NCBI GenBank assembly: GCA_963070105.1
Contig: OY718804.1
Location: 6,967,317 to 7,031,316 of the forward strand
DNA from: Litomosoides sigmodontis
Lineage: Eukaryota; Nematoda; Chromadorea; Rhabditida; Onchocercidae
DNA: 64,000 bases
Direction: 5' to 3'
Position 1 is the first letter of the stretch. Every line of letters begins with the position of its first letter. Position numbers and translations under genes: made by a program. The notes under the pieces are model-generated. The model had not been told where the DNA came from and did no database searches. It worked only from the letters and a program-made list of their open reading frames with translations. Below are positions 40,843-52,800 of this stretch, in pieces.

Positions 40843-42289
40843 ATGTGCACTCCATGCATTTAAACATCTCCTCGTGTTTCCAGCAAAAAAAATCAACCAC
40901 ATACTTAGCGCCCGCTTAAACTGATGAACATTTGCTTAGGGCTTTTTCTCTGCCGAAATTTCCTTCGCGTGAATAATCAGTTAGCATTGCTAATAATTGA
41001 AATATGGACAATGAAGACTGTGAAGTAATTTCGAAAAACAGATAAATCAGAGACACGCAGGCAATTCAGACATCATTATGATATCTTACTGATAACATAA
41101 TTCAGAATAGAACATATTAAAGACGGAAAAGGATAATGTTATGAGATAGTTGATGTTTAAAATCGTTCATCAATATGACTTGTATGAAACATCATATTGC
41201 AGTTAGGTTAAATTAAGTTAAAAAGTTGGAGTTTTAAGTCAAATTGAAGGGTCAGGGTTAAATTAAGGGTCAGGATTGATTGCATTAGCTTTATGAACTA
41301 TAATCTAAACAATAAGAAAAGTAAACAAAACTTGACTGCTACTGCAACAAATGTATGCATCTGAAATTTGCTACATGTTATATAACACTTAACTTATAGT
41401 AACTTTTGATAAAAAATTCTTTAAAATTCCGTAAGTGTGCTTTTAGCAAGGAACGACACTAATTTATTTGAGTTGTTAATTTTAAATTTCGTGAATTATT
41501 CTAAAAGTGATAAACGGAATAAATACAGAAAAAAGAAATGGGAAAATAAACTGCTGCAAGCTTTGTATCCATTTTACTCCATAAGTTCTTCCTACGATAA
41601 AATCGACGTGGTACAGTGACGTTGTTGCTGAAAACTGAAGTGGTGATCGAGCACTCCCTGACTGCAGAAATATTTCTATTATTTTAATGTTTAATTATAT
41701 TACCTTAAGGAATCAAATTTTTATAAATATATTTTAAAACTTTTTAAAAGTGTTTCCACTAGTTGAAGGAAGCGATTGCCTGAAATTCACTACCACTGCG
41801 TAATTGAGTGGTAGTAAACATCTGAAATTAGGAAGGTAAGTTATTTATCGGATCTATCGATCGAGCAACTATAGACGGCCAACTATAGATCAACGAATGT
41901 AACATCGATAAGTTAATACACATTCTTATAACTTATTTCGGTACACATTGAGTTCAATTTAAAAATTTTTAGGGTTTTTTTTGAGCTGTGAGAGAATTTA
42001 AAAAGTGTTCCGTTGTAAGTGTGCAGACTTTAGAATGCTAAGATTGTGTTAAACAAAAGCAGTTCCTCACCGATCAGTACTTTTTCTCCACCATTTGCAA
42101 TTGAATGCCAGTCGCTGCCAGTATGCTTCCATCGATCGATATATCTTGAGGCATACAGAATTAATCGATAATGCATACCACACAGCTCAGGTTGCTTCAC
42201 AATATTTGTTCCGCGGTGAAATAATTGAGTGCACCGATGGACAAGAAGAATACGGAGGGCTGAAGAGGAGTTCGATGATGTGAAATGAA

Positions 42290-45200
42290 ATGCTCGCCCT
42301 CATTCTACTTTTGCTCCTTACTTCCTCTTCTCGAATTGGTTATACGTCTGAATCACTGACCTGTCCGCATAAGTGCTATTGCGAAAATTCCGAAACGGTC
42401 AGTTTTGTTTAAGCCGAAATTTTGTTGATCGTCACTAATTAATATAGCAGTGAAAGAGCAAGAACTACGCGAGAGAGAGAAAACGAATCGAACTAGGAAT
42501 ATCTAAGAGCATAAATTGTTTGCTTGGCTTTCATGCTTTAGCCCTGTAGATTACACGATCGCATTCAATTTCAGGTAAGCTTAAAATGTCTCTTGCTTGT
42601 TCCATTCATATGATAGTGAATTAGGCAATTGAAGTTCGAAAGTTGCTGCAAAACTTTTCGAAATTTCAAAACTTCACACAACACCCGTTGATTTGTAAAT
42701 TCTTTTATATTCTAATCATCTTACGGTTTCCCTTTGATCAGTTAGAAAATAGTTTAGTATAAAATTTAATGCTAGCAGATTTGATCTTTTCATAGAGCGA
42801 TTCAAAATATTGAAGTCTACTTTGCATGTCTTTAAAAATGCATCAGTAAAATTGAACATTTATGTAAATCGATAGATACTTCAAAGACACAAAGTTAAGC
42901 TTTCAGGTGAGTTGTGAAGGAGCTAATTTCGAACAAATACCGATTTTATGGCGAACAATTCGAGCCTTACGTGTTAAAAATTCGTCACTTCTAACCATTC
43001 AAAAGGGTGTTTTTAAGAGGTATTTCAAATGAATTTCCATTTTTTTTACAATTTCTAAAGGCACATACCCTACCCATTTACATGTCAAATACAGGTCAGA
43101 CACAGCTATAGTTTCACGATTAGAGCATTTAACTTTGGTGATTTCGTAATGCGGTAAACGATATGTATTATTACACGGCTTAATAGATCTTAGTAAAATG
43201 TTTAATTTAAATTTAATCTTTGAAATGAAAGAGCTAAGAGTATTTCTTATGATATTTTTCACTTTTATTGTGAGGGCAGGAAATGAGACAGGAAGAAGAG
43301 AAGTGCACCTCATGCGCGTAAATTATTGTCTTCCTTAGTGCGGGCAAGTGAACAATCTTTTTCAATTTTTAAAATTTCTGTTTCGAAATGGATGTATTAT
43401 GATCAATGAAAAATGTGTTTTTAAACTGTGAGAAGAAGCTAAATTCCAATACCTTCAGATATATAAGCATAAGTAATAGCTCATTGAGAATGTCAGTGAT
43501 TTGATTTGAAGAGTTAGCTCAATGCAATATGAAGTGGTTTATCAGCTGATTCTGACAATTGCGCAGCAACAGGTAAGGTATCATAACTGTGGCATTGTGA
43601 AAATAATTCTATGATAAAACAAATGTTGGATTGGTTGAGGTACACGCACCTGGAAGAGCTAGTAATCGAGAGTTGCGATCGGTTACATGCAATTGAAAAA
43701 TTTGCTTTCAAAGGTTTAAATCATTTGAAGTAAGACTTTTCATCATTTTTTTTGCCACATTCTTTAAATTTACCGTTGCCGTTTACAATGAATTTCATTA
43801 AGCATTTCAAAAACTTAGTGCTTTTTTTGAAATTTAAAGTCAAAAGTCAAATTCTACTAATCAATTCTAAAATTCATTAGCAAAGTAATGTGTTCTCGTC
43901 ATATAAGGCTTTTCCCGACTTCATTGTCACAAACGAGATTTATATAATTCATCTAAATTTCAATTTAAGTTTCCATATATAGAATCTGAGATTGCTAATA
44001 GCATTCTTATCACTTATTTCCATGGTATAAACGATTGCACGTAAAAGTTTTTTTCGGATGATAATCATTGCTGAAAAGTTATTGAAAGCATATGGTAATC
44101 TCAGAGAGAAGCCGCAAAACGAAGCATTTCGGATGAGAGTTTGGCATAATTGACCCCCTCTGAATTGCATGCTACCTTTTATATTATCACAATCATTAAG
44201 ATAAATGATAATGTGCTATCTCAGTAATTACAATTAATCCGATTCTCCTATTATTCAATTCCGATACCTTGCACTTCTCGTCTATTTGTTATGTTTCGTG
44301 CTAAGACTAATTCACAAGTTTATGAAAGTTATTAGTTGAAAGAGGAATTATACCAATTATTTTTTAAAATAATGAACGCCTCGAAGTGTTTTGCAATATA
44401 TCCTTCCTTTTTTTCAGACTTCTTCGCTTAGCTAACAATCCGTCGCTAAGTGATATTGCAAAGAATGCATTTTCACAGATTTCTAATAGGCGTGGACTAC
44501 GAATTCAATTAGTGAATAATAATTTCACTCGAATACGACAGGGTTCATTCAGGTGGCGTTATACGTATGTTTGGTAATTGATAAATGGAATTGACAAGTG
44601 TATGATTTGATGAGACTGATATCAGCTCATTTCGATGGTTCTTGTAGTATTGCAGGCAACTGAGTCACTTGAGAGAGTTTACCTTGGAAGGTCGAAATTT
44701 GAGGATTGGAGTAAATGCCTTCGTTGGCCTTACGCAAGTGGATTTTTTTCATTTATTCGGTGTGATTTCATTTGGATCACGACCATTCGAAAACGTCTCC
44801 AGGGTGCACAGGTAATTAACTTTTCTTCATAACTAATTAAATTCACTTTCACTCTTTCCTCATTCCTCTTCTCTTCTCTCTCTTTGGTTGAATCAAAAAG
44901 CAGTTGGCCTAGCCTTTATTCTTCAACAAGACAGCCGTGTTATAACTCCTGAAACTTTCATCAAATTCAGCTCATTGAGATTATTAAACAGTTCAATGCA
45001 ACATTTCCATCAGTGTTTGCGCAAATGAAAGAAATGCGCCAGCTGAGAAAGAAAGAAATGGCGTTACATATTAGATCGTTCCAACTAATTAATCGAGCAA
45101 TTAGCAGAAATTTTTTTTTTTAAAAAAAGGAGTTTTTTAGACTCGAAATTAGTCATTCGAATTTCTCTATCTCGGCCGGTGTATTTACCGCTATATCACA

Positions 45201-46323
45201 TGTACGAGAAGTAAGCTTAAATCGTTTTCCTTAAACTACAAATTATGAAAATTAAGATGAAATTGTTAAACAACAAAATCAATCATACATTTGATTTTCA
45301 AGTCTTTCCAATATTTTCGAATTTTTTAAATTTATCTATTTTCCTAAAATGTTGTTATGTGCCACAGATTTATATCACCTCAAATGATATTGATACTATC
45401 AGTGCGGGAGCATTCACTGGTCTTTATACAATCGGATGCTTAACTATAAGCGATAATAGAATTGGGAGCATTTCGGGTCACGCATTTTCATCTGTTGTCA
45501 ATATCGGAGAAATTATTATTGAGCGTAATAATATTCGACATCTGGAAACGGAAGCTCTTTTGAGTGAAGCATGGCGAACCAGATTTCGGGATAACATACT
45601 GTATTGTAGTTGCGTCATTAATTGGCTCACGCAGATTAATGTAAGCGTAATTCCTCGCTTTTTTTCCATTCAAATTTCAACTGCAACGTGAAATTTTTGC
45701 AAAGCAAAAATGCTAGCATTGGCGTATGATGGGAGGGAGGAATTGGGTTCTGAGAGAAGTTTCTGTGAGAAAAATCTCTCATTGTTCTCACATAATTTGT
45801 TGAAAATAGCCACTTCTCAATTTTACAAAAATTACGACCTAAATTTGACCTTTGTTGTTTTTGAGGAAATTTTCATAAGGGGAGAAAACGGATAATGTTC
45901 CTGTTCGTTCTAATAACATCCAATCCAAACTTTGTGGGAGGAACGGTTGAAAATATTGAGGCCAAGGAAGTTCCCATACAGTCGGTCATTAACAGACAAA
46001 CAAATTCTTATCAAACAAAATTTGTCACATTGTAAATTAATCGTCAGATTGTGGGAATTTCGGCCATTTCGTTAATTCGAAAAAAAATTAGTAAAAAGAA
46101 ATCGAAGCGAAGTATTTTGTAGGATTCAGTGTTATTAAAGAGGAATTTTTGTGGTGCGGAAGAATCTCATCGATCTTTGTCGAATTATAAACCGAACTGC
46201 CAGAGGTCAGGACGAGGACGGTCATCAAGACAAACTGTCTATTTCGCCACAATCTTTTCCTTGTTTATTAGCACATTCTTTATGCCAAATCGCTTTGATT
46301 TTTTTCCCACTTCTTTTGTTTAA
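42290..46323 (+). CDS. Leucine-rich-repeat membrane protein, 375 aa
   Basis: Eight exons: 42290-42397, 42907-43019, 43640-43729, 44418-44552, 44656-44811, 45141-45210, 45368-45640, 46141-46323; 376 codons including the stop. The signal peptide MLALILLLLLTSSSRIGYTS leads into an N-terminal LRR cap (CPHKCYCENSETVSCEGANF). Extracellular LRRs of the slit/Lrig style follow; examples are LEELVIESCDRLHAIEKFAF, LRIQLVNNNFTRIRQGSFR and TIGCLTISDNRIGSISGHAF. A C-terminal cap (NILYCSCVINW, FCGAEESHRS) and a terminal hydrophobic span (VYFATIFSLFISTFF) with almost no cytoplasmic tail complete the protein. It is probably a cell-surface adhesion or guidance-type protein, but with no ligand or named orthologue. 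The last junction uses an ATTAAAG acceptor to keep phase. Confidence 0.85.
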
Positions 46324-47180
46324 ATTTAGTTTTTAGTAAGTAAAGTTAAATTTAGTAAGTGCAAAGGTGAAAAATTATTAGAAAGTTAAACAATGCAGAA
46401 GGAATTGAACTTGATTAGTTTTATTTCCTGAACGCACTTTAATAACTTTCAGTGAGGAACAAATAACATTTCTGAAAGACATCAAATGTCACTAATACGT
46501 CAGGTCTTCTTCTCCCCAAAATTTATTGTTTTTAAATCAAAAGTTTTCAAAATCTTTTGCTTGTAATTTATCGCTTGAAAACATTCTTCTTTTCCGGTAT
46601 ATTACTACTACTATTAGTAGTAGAAATACTAGTACTATTGTAAGTAATTATTATCATGACTTCTGTGTCTTTCATCTTACCGGTCACCGCATTTGTGTCC
46701 ATTATTCTTGTGCAATTCAATTGGAATTTAAAATCCTTTCAGGCTTTTCCAGTATTCTCTTAAACTTTCCATCAAATTCCCCATTCATTTCCTTGTGTTG
46801 TCTTTAGTTTTGTCCCGTTTTCCTTGAATATTTCAAAAGAGCAAAGGAACCACTCCGTGGAAGAGTTCGGAGAATCTCGAAAACTCAAGTGAACTTTAAC
46901 ACTTTCCACTCATCAGCAATAAGCGAATTTCATAAAATCTAATTTTAAATGGTAAATATTTATTAATTACAAATGTATGTTCGAATGTTATGTGATACAT
47001 TTTGCGCCTGTTACGCCAATTTACAAATAAAAGAAAGATAATGTCAATTGAAACTCTACGAACAGCGCAATACCTCACCCAACACAAATTCATTACTTCT
47101 TTTTCTTCTTCAACTCAACACATACCTTTCAAATAACAAAGCAAAGTTATTTTGGAAAAGCAAAATGAATGAATTTGTCA
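46324..47180. other. Convergent intergenic region
   Basis: This is the 3' flank of the LRR gene and of the second TTR-like gene. The ORFs here have no family features. Confidence 0.5.
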
Positions 47181-47987
47181 TTATCGGCGATGTATGCAAT
47201 CTCGAGATTCCTTCTCAAAAATAATTTGCATATTGACAGTGCCAATGTCGAAGAATTTTTCCACATTTCTACCTTTGCTCACATAGCAGCTCGGTATCTC
47301 GAAAGCTATTTTACGTTGGCAAGGCTGAAATTGTAGCTTATCATGTGGAATAATTATCAGTTAGAAGTGCTGCAGGAAATCATTAACAAATGCTTCGTTG
47401 AATAAACTAAAGATTGCAAGATTTAGAAGAGTAATCTTGTTGGCTTAGATTTAGGTTCATTTGAATTAAAACATTTAGCCTTCCATCATTCCGTCATTGC
47501 AGTCGTGGTATATTTTGAGAATGGGATCGATGGTGGTAATTTCACTCGTGTAACCGCTTAATTCAAAGTAGCCATAAGCATTTGTTCTTCCTTCTTGCAA
47601 CAAATCATCCATGTCAGTTGCTGAAAAGTAATGTTGATTTTTTAATTAGAAGTGCAAAAACAAGTAGCTTCCCCTCTTCACTACCTCCTCAGGTTGATCC
47701 CAATAACTTGCAAGTGTTCGTTCCCCAGCAAATATCACGCACGACACGGTTGACATGGAAAAGCTCGCGCTCACTTTCGAAATAATCATTTCTTTGCAGG
47801 ATAAGTGTGCCATTAAACTAAGGACTACAATTTCAGCAACGAACTAACCATCCTCATCCCACAGTTTTACTTTTGTATTTGCTAAGGGCACATCACCGCA
47901 CATCAGAGTTCCCCGAACACCAGCACTTTGTGTTCGAAATGCAGTTGTGGTGAAGAACAATGCCGCTAATAAGGGCAAAATGAGCAT
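47181..47987 (-). CDS. Second transthyretin-like secreted protein, 140 aa, irregular last intron
   Basis: Exons 47987-47849, 47620-47481 and 47324-47181. The signal peptide MLILPLLAALFFTTTAFR is followed by GVRGTLMCGDVPLANTKVKL, DDLLQEGRTNAYGYFELSGY, TSEITTIDPILKIYHDCNDG, PCQRKIAFEIPSCYV and FFDIGTVNMQIIFEKESRDC, a near-perfect TTR-like consensus. The first intron is canonical (GATG|GTTAGT to CTTTTCAG, phase 1). The second must be phase 0 to read PCQRK, but the exon 2 end reads GAAGGCTAA with no GT. A GC donor one base later shifts the frame to an early stop. Either the site is non-canonical, the assembly has an error, or the gene is broken here. It lies 76 bases downstream of the stop of the gene at 48064-48566, same strand. 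Confidence 0.8.
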
Positions 47988-48063
47988 CTCTAAATTTCGC
48001 TAAATTTGGAACGAACATCATAGCAATAAGGCTTAGGAAGGATTTGCAAAAAACGAGTTAGTT

Positions 48064-48566
48064 CTATCTGAACAAATATGCGCACGTTTCAGGATAAGAA
48101 AATTTCGTTTCATCTTGCATCATTCCAACAGCAGTACCACACTCTGTCTTACAACCTGTCCTAGATTTAAAACACTGTTTCATGCATGTTTGGTCGATAT
48201 TGACCACTCTCCTTGTCCTATACATTAAGATAAACTCATTGGAATTGAAGCGAAAACGGCATGTCGCAGTATCTATCACAAAGATCATTTCTAAAAATTA
48301 AAAAATAGTATCATTTAAAATGAGCGAATATCAATACAAGCATTTCCAGGCGTTAATTGTTTACTCACTTCAATACCAATTTCAACAAAGTTCTTGGAAC
48401 AAGTGGTAAGTCTAAAGAGAGGCCTATATAGATGCTTTTTGGGTCTTAGAACAACAACTTTCCGCATTATTCGCTCAAAACGTCGGATATTCATCCCTTC
48501 ACTTATTAACACTTCACCTCCTTCATCTACGTAAAAGCAAGAAGTAACCTCACAACACAATTCCAT
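48064..48566 (-). CDS. Unrecognised small cysteine-containing protein, 138 aa
   Basis: Two exons, 48566-48377 and 48290-48064, join in phase 1 (donor GTATTG, acceptor TTTTTAG); 139 codons including the stop. The start is MELCCEVTSCFYVDEGGEVL, without a clear signal peptide. The middle is basic (RRFERIMRKVVVLRPKKHL). The C-terminal half has eight cysteines in a pattern suggesting disulphides (TATCRFRF, TCMKQC, GCKTECG, ETCAYLFR). The family is not recognised. A GTGAGT donor further right in exon 1 would give a frame clash, so GTATTG was preferred. It is upstream of and co-oriented with the second TTR-like gene, which suggests a two-gene operon. A missed 5' exon encoding a signal peptide is possible. 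Confidence 0.55.
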
Positions 48567-49881
48567 TCATCACGAAAATCAAAAAACTTATAAGAATTGA
48601 TTCCATTGGTTGTCACCAGTGCTATCAAGAATGATACTCCGTATCATTCTCATTATCACATGCTTCCTTATCAATTAAATAAAACATGACTTCATCAATA
48701 TGTATCACATGCCCTCCAAGAAACCAGTTTCACACTTTAAACAAACTGTCCCGTTGTTGACACATACCATACCACTTTTACCGTTTGTGACCTGACCTTT
48801 ACTCTTAACCTCACCAACTTTTTCAATCACCTTCTTAGAAGACCAGTTGTACAACTTAAATCAGTCAAACTGAGTCGCATCCAAGAGGTCAATTCACATC
48901 AACTAATTTATATATTTAAACTGCCATTTTCAAATTCAGTGCTGTGTACATTCTTCTTCAGGATATAGCAGGGGAAACATTGGAATGTCAACAAAGTCAT
49001 TTCATTAGGAGCTTTCCAAAATTCCACCTCCAAGCACATATAATCCAGTGCTGACGGACAGAAATACATTGACAATGTAAAAGTGGAGCTTCTGTAAGTC
49101 GGATTTATTACAAGTAATTTGCAAAATAATTTATAGAATTCATTAAAAGACAACATTGTAAAATGTAATTCGGTCAAAAGTTTCCTATCATGAAATGTTG
49201 GATACTTCGAGACTTCAAACAACAAATTATTCCAAGATTCATTAAGTGTTTCCCAGAATGAGTTTTAAATGAAATTCTACTATTACTTCGGGCAGGATTT
49301 GTGCAATAATCAACTCAGTACAAATGCACAGTTACAGTACATCTGAAAGAATCGAATATCAGTGTCTCAGTGTTAGCTTAGCAACCTATTTATTAGCACC
49401 TTAATTGTAATGTAGTGAGTAGTTGGATTTCAGTGCTCTTTACCGTTAAACAAATAAAGTAGCAATGCCAAAGTGAGATCGCGTGAGAGGAACATTACTC
49501 AAAGCTATCATTCAAATAATTTATAAATGATATATCACTTCATTCAATATTTCAAACATCATTTACAATGTATTCCATGTGCTAAATAAGTGCGAAATGA
49601 TTTTCAAGTAAAAAAAATTTCAAGTTCCTGAGCGTAACACTCAAAACTTAATAATAAAAAAAGGTAACATTAACGTAAGAACCAACAGTGCCGAGGATTC
49701 AATAATATAACAAGAGATTTGTTACAAGTTGCTGCACATAGCGAAGATTTCTATCATTAAGGCAATGACGTAATAAAAAAAAATGCATATGAACATAAGT
49801 TCTACTTAATTTCGAGATCACTAGATCATTAGATTAAGCAAAAAATGAAGGGTTGGTGAAAGTGAATGGAAAATTATATGC
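48567..49881. other. Intergenic region
   Basis: AT-rich. The minus-strand ORF at 48908-49225 has no recognisable features or good splice context. Nothing further is supported. Confidence 0.45.
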
Positions 49882-52800
49882 TTATTTATGTTTCTTCGCA
49901 GTTCTTCTAGGACACCATTCCTCATCTGTTGATTCGTTGCCCTCTTTCCGGAGGGGAATTCTTTCTTAAGTACAAATTAAATAAGTTCATTTCATTTCTA
50001 TTGCATTCAAATCGCACCATAGTCTAATTTAACTAACAAATGAATTTTTTGGATAGTTAGAAATAGTAATTAGAGCGATACACTAACAATACTTGGTGAT
50101 TTTTCCATTACATTTCAAATTATATTCTTTCTCTCCCTATCAATGCTTCTGCTGTTTGCTTCAACATAAAAGTGTCAGTTATACAAACTTACCTACTATA
50201 CTCAATTTAAATTAAATTTGTAGAAAACACGTGGATCTTAATAATATAAAATACAGCCTGAACTAGTGATGAAATAGCTTATTTAACTCAAACTAGTAAT
50301 TAAGAAGGGAAATACGAGTATTACAGGATAAAAGCATAAAAAGTTATATGACAAATATTTTAAATATTTGAAACCTCTCTTCCGAAACGAATGTTTTGCA
50401 ATATTGCTGCTAGTTTCTTCTGCATCGCTAGATTGAGACCGATTTGTAGATCTCCTTTTCCTTCGAGATATATCTAAACTAATTTCATTAAACTCGATAT
50501 TACACTGTTTTACAAAAAGGTGCACGTCATATAAAATTTGTCGATGTGCTAAAGAATACAGATTTGCAGCTTGCTAATATAGGATCTGTTTTCAGCAGCT
50601 ATCCAATAGTCCAATTTCCAGCTCGTCGCTGGTAAGAAAAAGAAGTGTGGTTACTGTACAATAGAAAAGTCTGGTATAGGTGTACTAATACGTCCTAATC
50701 TTATGTTGAAATTTGGTACTATTATACTTATCATTGAAATCACTAGTTAGATGCAGAACATTAAACCTTTCTTTTCAACTTTCGATGCGAGAATTTCCGT
50801 AAATGTTCGATCCTCATTTTTTTCTTCTGTTGAATCACAGTAATCAGATCTCATCAAATATTCGTTTCCATCGTCCAATACTGCTAGAATACTTCAGTAA
50901 ATTACTACTCGAAAAACAATGAGATGAAGAAAAAATTTATGCTCCAAAACTGAAATCATGCACTTTTTTTTATTACATTATATTAAAACAACTCACGTGA
51001 TTCACTACCTTCCGATTCACTGTCACTTGTATTGTACATATCATTAATGTTCCTATTTTTGGCAGCATCGCTTTCATAAATACTACGATTCTGAAGTTAA
51101 ATTAGAAAATAAGACACTAATGGTATCGCGAGATCAGATAAATAGTAAAGAATTTTATAAACAGATGAGCAGTTATCAACAGCAAAACGTGAGCGGATTG
51201 GTTGGTACATTACTTGCATCATACTCAAACGTATATTTGGATAGATGAAATTGAACAAACTAAGAATTCAAAACCCATTACCAGCTTTGACATCTAACCC
51301 AAATCACAGTATAGTGACAGGAATGAACCGTTAATTCAACTTCAAAATATTTTAACAATATTTATCATCGCTTAACACACCGTCCATTTACCGGCAGAAA
51401 AACAAACCGAATACCACTACATACCGGATCTCTTAAAGAAGTTTGTCATGTTTGCTCCTAAACTATGCCTTTTATTTCATCCGCTAGGTAAGCGTTTGAT
51501 GATAAAGAGATTTAACAGCAAAATCTGAAGTTAATTGGAGGCTGGCTTAAAATAAAACTTGTACACTTGAACAGTTTCAAAGATACGAAATACTGGAGAG
51601 CATGTACAAAACTTTCTTTCAGTTAAGGAAAATGGAATGAAGAATGCAATAAGAGAGCTTATCTGAAGCAATGATGCCAGCGATCTATCATTCTTCTTCA
51701 AATTTTTGTATTTTTGAACCTCATAACTCAAAAGCAAATTAATTTTTTTGGTGACTGGTCTCGTTTTTATTTGGAATGAAATTAGGGTTTTCGAATGAAT
51801 GAAAATGAAAAGAAAAGAACTTCAGAGCACACATCATGAAATATGTATATGTATGTGAAAGTAAGATTCAGAAGAATATTTGTGCTTACCGAATATATTA
51901 GATACACATAGCAAAAACTGTGAGCTGATATCCGGAAATGAACGATAATGAACGAATAAGTAATCACTTGTCTATTGGCTTTAAAAAAACATATTTATCG
52001 GACCAACCTTAAGATCTTTGCAGTCACTCGGCGCAAGTTCTCCTTCCAAAGAACAGTTTGGCAAAAGATTCTGGATATATGAAAAATGTTCAGCAGATAG
52101 TGTACCCCAAACTCGACCATCCAAAATTAATTTCCGCAGCTGTTTTCGAAAAATAGGATTGACGCTTTCAATTGCATTACATATGCGACTCGATATATTT
52201 GGTAGTACTCTACCTTCAGAAACTGAAAAATATATCCTTTTATTTTGAAGTGACATTTACGAGCAAATCCCTTATTAATCACTGAGAAGATATCAAAAGA
52301 AAAAGCACAACTCTAGGTATTGTCACCATTTCAAAATTTCATGTGATATTTAGCGAATTCCAGTTCAAAGAAGTGGAATTTAATATTTCTTGTTAGGATA
52401 ACTAACCGCTGCACACGATTCCCAAAGTTTCCAGGTGAACGGGTCTGCTTTCTGCCGTCATCAATGACAACACTTCGAAAAATGCAAAAAAGTATCTGGA
52501 ACACTAATGTTAAAGGTCGAATGATAAAATATCCCATCTTCTGCCGACTGAAAACTTATGAACGTGAATTTGACAACTTACCACTTGAAATCGCTAGACA
52601 GAAAATTGTAAAAACCTACGGTGCGTTGATTCGAAATATGACTATCCTAAGATCGTCTTTTGGTTGCATGAAAAATCGGAATAATTCCATCACGTTTTGG
52701 ATCGTTCCGCGTTCGTTATGTGGCAGACCACATAATGTAATATAAACTTCTTCTAGCTCAGGCGTTGAGGAATAAGAAACTAGGTTTGGAACCTATAAAA

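Larger units (their letters stand above)
38079..42289. other. Gene-poor 4.2 kb with orphan coding-like segments
   Basis: No complete recognisable gene was found. It contains a 42-codon ORF at 38841-38969 (+), an exon-like minus-strand segment at 40669-40771 with another possible exon near 40471-40550, microsatellites at 39986-40018, 40557-40599 and 40817-40842, and short direct repeats near 41248-41275 and 41866-41893. Most of the rest is AT-rich spacer. Confidence 0.5.

Noticed and set aside
41248..41275. Short direct repeat AAGGGTCAGG.. in two copies
   Set aside because: Two short copies only; explained by local slippage in AT-rich spacer, so not reported as a feature.
45478..45673. Two minus ORFs under the LRR gene
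   Set aside because: Antisense to a confirmed LRR exon; no independent signals.
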